Shown: positions 1 to 7,898 of the stretch, piece by piece
Position numbering within the stretch: position 1 is the stretch's first letter
How the letters are laid out: each line of letters starts with the position of its first letter
NCBI GenBank assembly: GCA_910585565.1
Contig: CAJUFC010000194.1
Span: 1 to 36,828, forward strand
Length of the DNA stretch: 36,828 bases
Reading direction: 5' to 3'
DNA from: an uncultured Eggerthellaceae bacterium
GTDB taxonomy: Bacteria; Actinomycetota; Coriobacteriia; Coriobacteriales; Eggerthellaceae
The notes under the pieces: generated by a model
The model's database searches: none
Seen by the model: only the letters and a program-made list of their open reading frames with translations
What the model was told of the DNA's origin: nothing
Position numbers and translations under genes: made by a program

Positions 1-91
1 ACGAGCGAATAGTGTTCCCCTTGCTTGAAAAGGAACTCTCTATCATGGGGCGCGGATTGCAGGTGTGCTTGCGGGCGAAGGGAGGGCCTTC

Positions 92-1546
92 ATGAAGGAG
101 ACGTTTCTGCAAGACTTCGAGTGGTATTTGCCGGAGGATGCGAGCTTTTGGAATACGGTCTGTGAGCAGGCGGAAGACCTGAGGAGGCTTGGCTTCACCT
201 TTGTGTGGCTGCCACCGGCCTATAAGGGACAAGCAGGCATCCGTGACGTCGGCTATGGCGTCTACGACTTGTTTGACCTCGGCGAATTCGACCAGAAGGG
301 CACCGTTCCCACGAAGTACGGCACCGTGGAGCAGTATCTTGCCGCCGTTGATAAGCTGCACGAAAACGGCCTCAAGGTGATTGGTGATATCGTGCTCAAT
401 CATCGCATGGGCGCTGATGCTCAGGAGACGGTCAGCGTGACGGCGTGCAGCTCTGAAAACCGTCTCGAGGACGCGAGCGAGGAACATGAGGCCGACGTGT
501 GGACGAAGTTCACTTTCCCGGGACGCAACGGCGCGTACGACTCCTACGAATGGGACGCAGATGACTTTACCGGCACCGACTACGACAGTCGCACGGGCAG
601 AAATGACATCCTGTCATTTTCGGGCAAGCGCTGGAACGACAACGTCGGCAAAGAAGACGGCAACTTCGACTTCATCATGGGCGATGACGTCGACTTCAGC
701 AAGTCGGAGGTCGTCGAGCAGCTGACGAAATGGGGCTTGTGGTATACTGAAAGAGCGCGGCTCGATGGGTTCCGCATCGACGCCGTCAAGAGCATCGACT
801 CGTCCTTCTTTGGGCCGTGGCTCGAGAAGATGTCTGCGGTGGGCAACCGCCCTGCCTTCGCCGTAGGCGAGTATTGGAGCGGCAACAGCCAGGAGTTAGC
901 CGACTATATCGAGGGTAGCGGCCACTGCATGCGGCTGTTTGACGTGCCGCTGCACTTCAAGCTGCAGCAGGCGTCGTATCAGTCCGCAAGCTATGACCTG
1001 CATCAGCTGTTCGCCAACACTATCACGTCCTGGGAGCCCGAATATTCTTGCATATTTGTGGACAATCACGACACGCAGCCGGGTCAGGCGCTCGAGAGCT
1101 GGGTGGCTGACGACTTCAAGACCCGCGCCTATGCGACCATCCTGCTGCGCGACGCGTCCTCGCCGTTCGTGTTTTATGGCGATCTGTGGGGCATCCCGCA
1201 CGATGGCAAGCAGCCCGTGCCCTTCATGCGCGAAATGGTGTGGGTTCGCTCCCATCTGCTGGGTGACGAGCTTGTCGACATGAACGATGACGACCACCAG
1301 AAGATGACCTGGCTCGTGCGTGGCGAGCACCCGGTATTCGTCATCTGGAGCGGTGCCGACGGGAAGCGCAAGGATATCGTCGAGGCTGCCCTCGCCGGTC
1401 GAACGTTCGTGGACGTGACCGACCCGTCGCATCTTGTTGCTGTCGACGAGGGCGGCGGCGCCAGTTTCACCTGCAGCCCCAGCGACTGTAGCATCTATAT
1501 CACGACCGACGACTACGAAACGCTCAAGGCTGAGCTGTATGGCTAG
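92..1546 (+). CDS. Cytoplasmic alpha-amylase, glycoside hydrolase family 13
   Basis: This is a 484-residue GH13 alpha-amylase of the intracellular bacterial type, which hydrolyses internal alpha-1,4 bonds of starch, glycogen or maltodextrins. The (beta/alpha)8 barrel motifs are all visible: DIVLNH near residue 99 (region I), GFRIDAVKS with the nucleophile Asp230 (region II), GEYW with the acid/base Glu260 (region III), and VDNHDTQ with Asp327 (region IV). There is no signal peptide, so it should act in the cytoplasm on imported or stored glucan. I chose the ATG at 92 because GGAGGG lies about 6 nt before it; an in-frame GTG at 65 would add nine residues but lacks a ribosome binding site. The 91 bases before the gene hold no convincing promoter. 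The gene converges on the CapA-like gene with only 3 bases between stop codons. Substrate is inferred from family only. Confidence 0.93.
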   Translation: MKETFLQDFEWYLPEDASFWNTVCEQAEDLRRLGFTFVWLPPAYKGQAGIRDVGYGVYDLFDLGEFDQKGTVPTKYGTVEQYLAAVDKLHENGLKVIGDIVLNHRMGADAQETVSVTACSSENRLEDASEEHEADVWTKFTFPGRNGAYDSYEWDADDFTGTDYDSRTGRNDILSFSGKRWNDNVGKEDGNFDFIMGDDVDFSKSEVVEQLTKWGLWYTERARLDGFRIDAVKSIDSSFFGPWLEKMSAVGNRPAFAVGEYWSGNSQELADYIEGSGHCMRLFDVPLHFKLQQASYQSASYDLHQLFANTITSWEPEYSCIFVDNHDTQPGQALESWVADDFKTRAYATILLRDASSPFVFYGDLWGIPHDGKQPVPFMREMVWVRSHLLGDELVDMNDDDHQKMTWLVRGEHPVFVIWSGADGKRKDIVEAALAGRTFVDVTDPSHLVAVDEGGGASFTCSPSDCSIYITTDDYETLKAELYG

Positions 1547-1549
1547 CCG

Positions 1550-2647
1550 TCAGTCGTTTGCGAGGGCGGCGATTTGGTTGGTTGAGCTTTGTATCTTGGC
1601 GTCGATGCGTTCTTTTTCGGCGCCGGATGCCGGTGTGGGCTGGTAGTTGTTATAGCCAGGGGCGCTTGAGATGGAGCAGGCGATGAGCTCGACATCGTCG
1701 TCTTTGGCTACGTCGTCGCCGGTCACGGTGAACGTCTGCTGGAACAGCATGCAGTCTTTGTCCGATGGGTTGGAATTGCCCCCGAAACAGAAGTTGCCGA
1801 GGCTGTAGACGATATAGCGGCCTTGGTAGACCTCCCATCCTTGGATTACATGCGGATGGCTGCCCACCACCAGGTCAGCGCCGGCATCGATGGCGGCGTG
1901 GGCCAGCTTCACCTGCGTGGCGTTGGGCGCGTACTCGCGCTCTTGGCCCCAGTGGTAGTAGACTAACACCAGCTGCGCCCCGGCTGCCCTCGCCTCGTTG
2001 ATGCGGCTTGTCACCTCGGGCTCGATCTCTTCGTGCTTAGCCAGCTCGTATGCTCCCACGAGCGCCACTTTCACGCCTTTCACGTCGAGGTAGGCGATGC
2101 GCTCGTGGCCGAACGTAGGGATGCCTTCGGTTTCTATCGCCGCGATCGTGTCGGTGTAGCTCTGTTCACCATAGTCTTTGGAATGGTTGTTGGCCATGCT
2201 GGCCGCCTCCACGCTCGACGTGCTGAACACCTTGGCGTAATCGGCGTCTCCTTTGAAGGCGAACGTCTTGTCTTGGCGGCTCGTGGCCTTGGTGAGGGTG
2301 CCCTCCATGTTCACGATGGTGATGTCGTCATCAGCGAAGATGGGCTTGACGTTGGCGAGGAACCACGCCGGGTCGTCCACCGCCTCGAACTTCGCGTTGA
2401 AGCTGCTGGCATAATCGAAAGCCTCGTCGGTGCCGAGCGTGCAGTCTCCGGCGAACGTGACCGTTATCGGTATGGACGCTGGCGGCTCCTCAAGCGCGGG
2501 CGTCTCTGTCGCAGCGCCCTCCTCGGGCGTGGCTGCGCCCTCCGCCGGAGCGAACTTCGAGCACGCCACACATCCAATCGCAACAACAAGCCCCAAAGCC
2601 ACTACCGCCAGAAGAAGCGTCAATTGTCTATGCTGCACTTCGTCCAT
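1550..2647 (-). CDS. CapA family lipoprotein, metallophosphatase fold (poly-gamma-glutamate capsule protein-like)
   Basis: The 365-residue product has the PGA_cap/CapA fold. It has a short charged N-terminus, a hydrophobic stretch (about residues 9-28) and a cysteine-containing lipobox-like end (AIGC or CVAC), so a membrane-anchored lipoprotein is likely. After a Pro/Glu/Ala-rich linker the metallophosphatase motifs follow: TVTFAGDCTLG (about 63-72), NMEGTL, MANNHSKDYG, YYHWGQE, GSHPHVIQ and YSLGNF. These are the usual CapA metal-binding loops. The ATG at 2647 is preceded by GAAAGG with a 7-nt gap; the longer reading frame upstream has no such site. CapA relatives take part in capsular poly-gamma-glutamate synthesis, but none of capB, capC or capE is next to it, so the role may instead be a cell-surface phosphoesterase-like one. 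It is probably a single-gene transcript. Confidence 0.9.
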   Translation of the reverse strand: MDEVQHRQLTLLLAVVALGLVVAIGCVACSKFAPAEGAATPEEGAATETPALEEPPASIPITVTFAGDCTLGTDEAFDYASSFNAKFEAVDDPAWFLANVKPIFADDDITIVNMEGTLTKATSRQDKTFAFKGDADYAKVFSTSSVEAASMANNHSKDYGEQSYTDTIAAIETEGIPTFGHERIAYLDVKGVKVALVGAYELAKHEEIEPEVTSRINEARAAGAQLVLVYYHWGQEREYAPNATQVKLAHAAIDAGADLVVGSHPHVIQGWEVYQGRYIVYSLGNFCFGGNSNPSDKDCMLFQQTFTVTGDDVAKDDDVELIACSISSAPGYNNYQPTPASGAEKERIDAKIQSSTNQIAALAND

Positions 2648-2716
2648 GCATGCGCCTTTCGCGGTTTGCCGCAATGGGCTCATCGTATCACGGTTTCTGC
2701 CGTGCGTCGTGGAACA

Positions 2717-4210
2717 CTACAGCCAGTCGATGTCTTCGAGGCGCGAGACGATGTATGCGCCCTTGACCCAGATGTCTTGCCGATACATCTGGATGCCGTT
2801 GATGCAGATAGGCTTGTCCGTAGCGTCTCGCCCGGTGCCTCGGAAGAAGACGGAGCCGTCCTTTGCTTTAGGCCAGTTCGGGGCGCCCCTCACCACTCCC
2901 GAACGATTTATTCTCGGGAGGCCGGTCTGTTTGTCGATTTCAGGAACGAATCGCAGTTCGTTATTCCGTATCAGTCGTCGCGCCTCCTCCCAAACTGGTT
3001 GGGCCATCTCTTGGATGAACGCTTCATCAAAACTAAAGCGCTTGAAGCCCTTGAGCTGGTTCTCTTTCAAGGGTGATTCGCGGCTCGGTTCCTCGAAGAC
3101 GATAAAGAGGAATTGGCTGTCGGCAAAGTGGCTGTAAAACGACGATTCTTCAAAAGGAAGATTTGGGTCTTGCAGCTCGTCGAAGTCGACGGGAAAGAGC
3201 TTCAGGTCTTCCGTGCGTGCGCCGCTTTTGGTGAGGGTGACTGACTTTGCTCGCAGCCCTAGCTTTGAGAACAGTTCGATGTTGGACATCTTTCCTTTTC
3301 CGCCGAACATTCTCACTACGATGGATTCCGGGATGTTTTTGGCATCAAGATTCACGAGCGCATACTTGCTTCCCAGCTCTTCGATTGTCTTGCCTTTTTG
3401 CGCTTTTGCTATCTCGTGCAGCTTTCGGTCTATCTCGGAATAGCTTGCATATGTTTGCGGAAGCTTCTCAAGCGCGTATCCAAAGGCTTTTCTTGCCATA
3501 TCGGTGACAACGCTTCGCTTGAGTCGAAAGCGGGGAGAGTGCGGATATTTGGGAGCCGTGTCGATGAACATGAGGTCTTTTCGCAGCTGAGAGGAGAGCA
3601 GCGGGTAGCGCTTCTTGCGGTCGTCTTCGTTGGGATTCTCTCGCTGAATGCTTTCGATGAAGTCGTGCACCAGCTGCCAGTCGCTTTTGAGGACTTTCAT
3701 TTCGTCGGGGGTAAACTCATGGAACTGATACCCTTTGATGGGGAAGTCGGCGTATTCCGCAGCGCTGACGGTGCCTTCGGAGTCATAGAGATAATAGACG
3801 ATGAGCATATTGCGAATTTTGTGGAGGAACGAGGAGGTTTCGAATTCCTCATCAACGATTCTGTCTATAGAGACAGCGGTTATGGACATCGGCTCTTTCG
3901 CTTCGAGTGCGCTTGTCTTTTTCGAGCGTCGCAGACCGGTGGTCTTGAGCTCGACGGGGATGCCGTCGACGAGGAGGTCGGGCTCTTGATCGCAATTTGC
4001 CGGATAGCCAATGATGGATCGTTCGACGACGTCACCTGCGATGCCGGTAATTTTGGGATTGGCTTTGGTGCGCTCGAATACGTTTTCAGAGTCAGCCTCG
4101 CCAAGCGTCTTGCCGACGGCGTTGTCGAGCCTCTCTGTTAGCTCAAACTGGGTTATCGCGTACGAGCGTCGCCCGTGTCCTTCTGACTTTGCTGTCTTTT
4201 TTGTGCCCAT
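2717..4210 (-). CDS. Type II restriction endonuclease, Sau3AI/MutH family (GATC-specific expected)
   Basis: This 497-residue protein matches the architecture and length of Sau3AI (489 residues). The N-terminal MutH-like domain contains the catalytic motif EPDLLVDGIPVELK, with Asp78, Glu87 and Lys89 as the likely DX(n)EXK residues. It continues with FETSSFLHK and DWQLVHDFI, both reminiscent of Sau3AI, and a second domain ends in an aromatic QDIWVKGAYI segment like the Sau3AI C-terminus. The family cuts at GATC. I chose the ATG at 4210, which has GAAAGG 7 nt upstream; the 45-residue longer frame reads through the divergent promoter region and is unlikely. The gene is transcribed away from the cytosine methyltransferase, a common restriction-modification layout. 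Specificity for GATC is inferred from family membership. Confidence 0.93.
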   Translation of the reverse strand: MGTKKTAKSEGHGRRSYAITQFELTERLDNAVGKTLGEADSENVFERTKANPKITGIAGDVVERSIIGYPANCDQEPDLLVDGIPVELKTTGLRRSKKTSALEAKEPMSITAVSIDRIVDEEFETSSFLHKIRNMLIVYYLYDSEGTVSAAEYADFPIKGYQFHEFTPDEMKVLKSDWQLVHDFIESIQRENPNEDDRKKRYPLLSSQLRKDLMFIDTAPKYPHSPRFRLKRSVVTDMARKAFGYALEKLPQTYASYSEIDRKLHEIAKAQKGKTIEELGSKYALVNLDAKNIPESIVVRMFGGKGKMSNIELFSKLGLRAKSVTLTKSGARTEDLKLFPVDFDELQDPNLPFEESSFYSHFADSQFLFIVFEEPSRESPLKENQLKGFKRFSFDEAFIQEMAQPVWEEARRLIRNNELRFVPEIDKQTGLPRINRSGVVRGAPNWPKAKDGSVFFRGTGRDATDKPICINGIQMYRQDIWVKGAYIVSRLEDIDWL

Positions 4211-4274
4211 GTTGCACCTTTCCCGAGTCGCGAAAACTCCCTGTTTCATTTTAGTCCGTGTCCCATCTTCGTCC

Positions 4275-4303
4275 TTGATCTCTTTGGGTCGATCGGATAG
4301 AAT
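4275..4303 (+). promoter_or_regulatory. Candidate sigma70 promoter of the cytosine methyltransferase, containing GATC sites
   Basis: TTGATC (4275-4280) and TAGAAT (4298-4303) are separated by exactly 17 bases. The predicted start of transcription is about 30 bases before the methyltransferase ATG. A GATC lies inside the -35 box (4277-4280) and another in the spacer (4291-4294). These are the presumed target sites of the adjacent enzymes, which suggests that methylation could tune the promoter. On the other strand TAAAAT (4253-4248) is a possible -10 for the endonuclease, without a good -35. Confidence 0.55.
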
Positions 4304-4343
4304 GTGCAGATAAGTTGGCACAGCAGCTAAGGAGAAACGTGCC

Positions 4344-5609
4344 ATGCGCGATATTGAAGTCGCCGAGCTTTTTGCCGGCGTTGGCGGTTTTCGCCTCGGT
4401 CTTGATGGCTATGAGAACATCGAGCGACCTGAATTTGCGCGACCCGCAGCCGGGCCGTTCAAGACGGTTTGGGCCAACCAGTGGGAGCCGCCGGGGAGCG
4501 ATGCTAAGCAGTTTGCCTGGAGGTGCTATGAGGAGCGCTTCGGGGCGGGCGGCTGCGTCAATCGCGACATCAACGACGTTCTTAACGATTATGAGCTGGG
4601 CGAGATTGATATTCCCAATATAGATATGGTCGTTGGGGGTTTTCCGTGTCAGGATTACTCGGTGGCGAGGCCTCTTTCTCAGGCTGGTGGCATCGAGGGA
4701 AAGAAAGGCGTCTTGTGGTGGGACATATACCGGTTCCTTCATCTGAAGGAACCCAGGTATGTGCTCCTCGAGAACGTGGATCGATTGCTCAAGAGCCCTG
4801 CGTCTCAGCGGGGTCGTGATTTCGCTATTATGCTTTCCTGCTTTGCGGATTTGGGGTATTCGGTTGAATGGCGCGTGGTGAATAGCGCCGAGTACGGGGC
4901 TCCGCAAAGACGCAAGCGTGTTTACCTCTATGCAGAGTTTACCTCCTCGACGTGGATTCTCGAAGAGCGGCTATCAAAAGGGGTTCTTGCTCGCGCACTT
5001 CCCATTCAGGAGCCAGAAGGGCGGATTTCATTTGAGATTCCGGACGACCCGTACGAGACGACCACTTCATTTAACGTGGGCGCAAAGGCCAAGTCGCCCT
5101 TTCTGAATGCTGGGGTCATGCAGGATTGTCGTGTGTTGACGGCGACGGTGACGCAGGCTTATAGCGGCGAGCTCAGAACGCTCGGCGATGTGATTCTTCC
5201 TGAGGGGGAGATACCTGAGGATTTCTATATTCCGGAAGACAAATTGGAGCGATGGCGATACCTCAAGGCGTCCAAGAGCGAAGAGCGCGTCAACAAGAAA
5301 ACCGGCTTCAAATACCATTATTCTGAGGGATCGATGGCGTTTCCTGACCTGCTCGAAAACCCCTCGCGCACCATTCTGACGGGCGAGGGCGGCACTGGTG
5401 CATCACGGTTTAAGCATGTGGTCAACATCGGTGGTCGATATCGCCGATTGGTCCCTGACGAGCTGGAGCAGCTCCAAGGATTTCCCAAGGGCTGGACGGA
5501 TACGGGCATGACAAATGGACAAAGGGCCTTTTGCATGGGCAACGCCCTTGTGGTTCAGATTCCTCACGAGATAGGCAAGGTTATTGCCGAGCGCCATCGC
5601 GAGAGGTGA
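4344..5609 (+). CDS. DNA (cytosine-5-)-methyltransferase of the Sau3AI-type R-M system
   Basis: A 421-residue C5-cytosine methyltransferase, expected to methylate the C of GATC and protect the host from the divergent endonuclease. The conserved blocks appear in order: motif I AELFAGVGGFRLGL (residues 7-20, AdoMet binding), motif IV GGFPCQDYS with the catalytic Cys102, motif VI LLENV with Glu143, motif VIII PQRRKRVYLYA, then a target-recognition region, motif IX near RTILTGEGG and motif X GNALVVQIP. AAGGAG lies 8 nt before the ATG. The gene ends 2 bases from the convergent GIY-YIG gene. Its composition looks less GC-rich than the flanking genes, consistent with acquisition of the whole system by transfer (inference). 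All catalytic motifs are intact. Confidence 0.96.
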   Translation: MRDIEVAELFAGVGGFRLGLDGYENIERPEFARPAAGPFKTVWANQWEPPGSDAKQFAWRCYEERFGAGGCVNRDINDVLNDYELGEIDIPNIDMVVGGFPCQDYSVARPLSQAGGIEGKKGVLWWDIYRFLHLKEPRYVLLENVDRLLKSPASQRGRDFAIMLSCFADLGYSVEWRVVNSAEYGAPQRRKRVYLYAEFTSSTWILEERLSKGVLARALPIQEPEGRISFEIPDDPYETTTSFNVGAKAKSPFLNAGVMQDCRVLTATVTQAYSGELRTLGDVILPEGEIPEDFYIPEDKLERWRYLKASKSEERVNKKTGFKYHYSEGSMAFPDLLENPSRTILTGEGGTGASRFKHVVNIGGRYRRLVPDELEQLQGFPKGWTDTGMTNGQRAFCMGNALVVQIPHEIGKVIAERHRER

Positions 5610-5611
5610 GG

Positions 5612-5917
5612 CTAGTGGGAGGCGAAGTGGTTGGTGAGGAGGGTTTCGAGGGGGCGTGCGGGAGTCACTGCGGTGATGAGGGCGAGCTTTTGGGCGCGTG
5701 ACAGGCGTTTGAAGTGGAACTCCGCCCGCATGGCGTCGTGCTTGGTGGAAAAGGTGGCCTGGGCGATGAGCCGCACGGGCCGGCGACGGGCGGTGTATTT
5801 GGCCCCTTTGCCGCTGTTGTGGGAGCGCAGGCGCTGCTCGAGGTCGATGGTGTATCCCGTGTAGAGCGTTCCGTCGGCACACTCGAGCACATACATATAG
5901 TGGTGTTGGGCGCTCAT
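5612..5917 (-). CDS. GIY-YIG nuclease family protein (YhbQ/UPF0213-like)
   Basis: The 101-residue protein is a single GIY-YIG domain. MYVLECADGTLYTGYTIDLEQRLRSH carries the degenerate GIY and YIG strands (YVL and YTG) and the following Arg, and FHFKRLSRAQKLALI matches the conserved Glu/Lys region of small stand-alone members such as YhbQ. The family binds and nicks DNA and is linked loosely to repair, but the physiological substrate is not established. Its ATG overlaps the stop of the upstream small gene (ATGA at 5917-5914), so the two are a translationally coupled pair on the minus strand. Confidence 0.88.
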   Translation of the reverse strand: MSAQHHYMYVLECADGTLYTGYTIDLEQRLRSHNSGKGAKYTARRRPVRLIAQATFSTKHDAMRAEFHFKRLSRAQKLALITAVTPARPLETLLTNHFASH

Positions 5918-6171
5918 TGGGCCAAAGCCTCGCAGGTCGCCAGGCGCGTGTCTGTCGCTGAAAGAGGGAAGGAGCCTCGAGAGGCTCCTTCGTGTCTCAT
6001 CTGTGCCTGCCAGTTCCGTTTCGTCTTGGCGCGATTGTACTTGGCGTCACCGTGGGCGCCGTGCCCGCAGGCGAACCCGTTGTAGCGTGGCTTGCCGGCC
6101 AGCGTCGCCTCCTCGGCGGTCTGCCGCCAGACCACGTTGCCCTTGGGCGTAGAGCGCTTCTTTTGAGACAT
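5914..6171 (-). CDS. Small basic hypothetical protein, upstream partner of the GIY-YIG gene
   Basis: I do not recognise the family of this 85-residue protein. The first half is Lys/Arg-rich and has a motif reading YNGFACGHGAHGDAKYN, with one Cys and two His that could be functional. GGAGG stands 8 nt before the ATG at 6171; the GTG at 6180 is adjacent to that site and is therefore not the start. The gene overlaps the downstream GIY-YIG gene by 4 bases. A perfect hairpin (5969-5990) falls within its 3' third, and the residues after it look low-complexity. A nucleic-acid-related role is only suggested by charge and by the neighbour. Confidence 0.65.
   Translation of the reverse strand: MSQKKRSTPKGNVVWRQTAEEATLAGKPRYNGFACGHGAHGDAKYNRAKTKRNWQAQMRHEGASRGSFPLSATDTRLATCEALAQ
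5969..5990. other. Perfect 9-bp hairpin inside the small gene
   Basis: The arms AAGGAGCCT and AGGCTCCTT flank the loop CGAG. On the minus strand the hairpin is followed by a pyrimidine-rich run (CCCTCTTTC), which resembles a weak intrinsic terminator, but it lies in the reading frame of the 85-residue gene. It may limit expression of the downstream GIY-YIG gene. Confidence 0.5.
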
Positions 6172-6475
6172 CTGCCTCACCTCCTTCAGGATGCTCAGTT
6201 GGTGCTACGGGTAGCGCAGGTAGTGCGGCTGCATCATAGCACGGTTTCGTGGGAGATGCGTGCGGCCGGTGTCGTCTCCGTTCTCCTGCGCTTCTGCCCG
6301 CTCACACCCGCTCCCGCGCGCCTTCAGCGTCATGCGCACAACGTACAAAGGCGGACCCCCCTGCCGGGAATCCGCCTTTGCCAGAATCCTTCTCGTGCGG
6401 TTCGGCTCAAGCGCAAGAAGGTTGCCTGCTAAACACGACGCCTAGACATGACGTGCGTCAGGCGCCTTGTCGGCC
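6172..6475. other. Intergenic region with hairpins, no gene seen
   Basis: About 300 bases with no supported reading frame. It contains a long hairpin with arms CAAAGGCGGA (6346-6355) and TCCGCCTTTG (6371-6380), loop 15 nt. A weaker imperfect stem (arms near 6440-6446 and 6459-6466) lies just beyond the stop of the minus-strand MFS gene. Neither has a clear T-run. The promoter of the small-gene/GIY-YIG pair must lie near 6180-6230 but no strong match was found. Confidence 0.4.
6346..6380. terminator. Candidate terminator hairpin downstream of the MFS gene
   Basis: A perfect 10-bp stem (CAAAGGCGGA / TCCGCCTTTG) with a 15-nt loop lies about 100 bases past the MFS stop codon. The stem itself ends in TTTG on either strand, giving a short U-run. 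It could serve the minus-strand MFS transcript, but the distance makes this uncertain. Confidence 0.4.
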
Positions 6476-7711
6476 TTATTCCTCGGTCTCAAGCTGCTTG
6501 CTCGGCTTGAGGTTCTTGATGAGGATGGCGCAGATGCCGCCAACGATGGCGATGGGGACGCATACCGCGAGCGATGCCATGTTCCAGCCCATCGAGACGG
6601 CGAGCGCTCCGAAGGTGGCAGAGCCGATGCATCCACCCAGGTTCTGGAAGAACGCAACGATGGCCATGCCGAGGCCGATCTTCGCGGGGTCGCGTGCGTA
6701 CAGCGGCACGCTGGAGAAGACGCCTGTCGCGCAGCATGCGGAGAACACGCTCATCAGGACGACGAACACCCAGACCAGCGGCATGCTGTCGCCGAACGCG
6801 AACGTAAGCAGGACTGCGCCGCCGAACATGCCGAAGACGATGAAGCCCTTGTGGATGTTGAACTTGTCGGCCACGATGCCGGAGATGGGCCCCAAGGCGA
6901 GCACCAAGATGTTGGTGACGCTTGAGACGGTGCCCGAAAGCTGCGTGTCCATGCTGTGGACGTCTGCCAGATACGACGGATAGAACCCGCCGATAGCGCC
7001 GGCGTTGAAGTAGTTCCAGCAGCCAAACGCGATGGCGATCATGAAGATGCTGAAGAAGTCCGCCCTGAGCTTCATCGGCTTGGCGCCGGCCTCAGCAACT
7101 TTGGCCTCAGCCTTCTCCTGCGGTGGCGTCGCATAGACAGCGACGACGAAGACGAGGGCGATAACGGCCAGGATGGCAGAAAGCCACCAGTTGGCGCGCC
7201 ATGATCCAGCGAGCGCATAGACCATGGGGGATATGTTCATGCCGAGCACGACGCCTGCCGGGAACCATACGCTCCAGATGCCCATGGCAAGACCTTGCTT
7301 GCGCGGCGGTATGACGGTCGCTGTGGCAGCAGGGCCCACAACGGATATCATGCCCATGCCGATGCCCTCGATGAAGCGCGAGATGAGCATGACGGTGGCG
7401 TTGGGCGCGAGCGCTCCGCCGACGGCACCGATGATGAGGCTTACGGCGGTGATGATGAGGCTCTTCTTGGCACCGATCTTTGCCAGGATGCCGCCAGCTG
7501 GGAAGGCCAGCACGGCGCCGATGAGCGTGAACATCGACATGACCCAACCGATGTTGGACTCGGTGAACCCAAGCTCGGTGGTGAATTCCGTCGTAAACAT
7601 GGTGGGCGCCTTGAACATCCCGTATGAGGTCAGGACGCCGAGGAAAAAGATCGAGCAGAAAATGAGCCATCTTCTACTCATAGGAAATTGATCAGTCTTT
7701 TGACCAGTCAT
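6476..7711 (-). CDS. MFS transporter of the aromatic-compound gene cluster
   Basis: A 411-residue Major Facilitator Superfamily protein with about 12 membrane segments. The loop after helix 2 reads GGILAKIGAKKS (the MFS G-X-L-A-D-R-X-G-R-[KR] type signature), and a charged central loop (PPQEKAEAKVAEAGAKPMK) separates the two six-helix halves. It ends in a charged tail (KPSKQLETEE). The ATG at 7711 follows AAGGGGGG closely. It lies downstream of and in the same direction as the membrane LuxR regulator, and both are divergent from the AthL/AthS-like enzyme. MFS genes beside catechol-dehydroxylase-type genes in gut Actinobacteria are thought to import the phenolic substrate; that role here is inference from position. 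The direction of transport cannot be read from sequence. Confidence 0.88.
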   Translation of the reverse strand: MTGQKTDQFPMSRRWLIFCSIFFLGVLTSYGMFKAPTMFTTEFTTELGFTESNIGWVMSMFTLIGAVLAFPAGGILAKIGAKKSLIITAVSLIIGAVGGALAPNATVMLISRFIEGIGMGMISVVGPAATATVIPPRKQGLAMGIWSVWFPAGVVLGMNISPMVYALAGSWRANWWLSAILAVIALVFVVAVYATPPQEKAEAKVAEAGAKPMKLRADFFSIFMIAIAFGCWNYFNAGAIGGFYPSYLADVHSMDTQLSGTVSSVTNILVLALGPISGIVADKFNIHKGFIVFGMFGGAVLLTFAFGDSMPLVWVFVVLMSVFSACCATGVFSSVPLYARDPAKIGLGMAIVAFFQNLGGCIGSATFGALAVSMGWNMASLAVCVPIAIVGGICAILIKNLKPSKQLETEE

Positions 7712-7767
7712 GTTCCCCCCTTGCATGGTGGTTGCAGTAAGGATGGATAGAACAAGACCTCAATGGG

Positions 7768-7799
7768 CGCCCGCATCAGTGTGGCGGCTTTTGCGGGCG
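7768..7799. other. Hairpin between the LuxR regulator and the MFS gene
   Basis: The arms CGCCCGCA (7768-7775) and TGCGGGCG (7792-7799) form a perfect 8-bp stem with a 16-nt loop. It sits about 100 bases past the LuxR stop on the minus strand and about 57 bases before the MFS start. It may be a partial terminator or processing site separating expression of the two genes; no T-run follows. Confidence 0.35.
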
Positions 7800-7898
7800 T
7801 TCGTGCTTGGCTGCATGCTAATCTACCAAACAAAGGGGAGCTGCCGCATCATCATCGCTGTACCATTTCCCCCAATTCGGCTGAAACGTCCTATGGCG

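Noticed and set aside
6981..7640. Frames inside the first MFS gene in other phases
   Set aside because: They are shadows of the 12-helix protein with no independent start signals.
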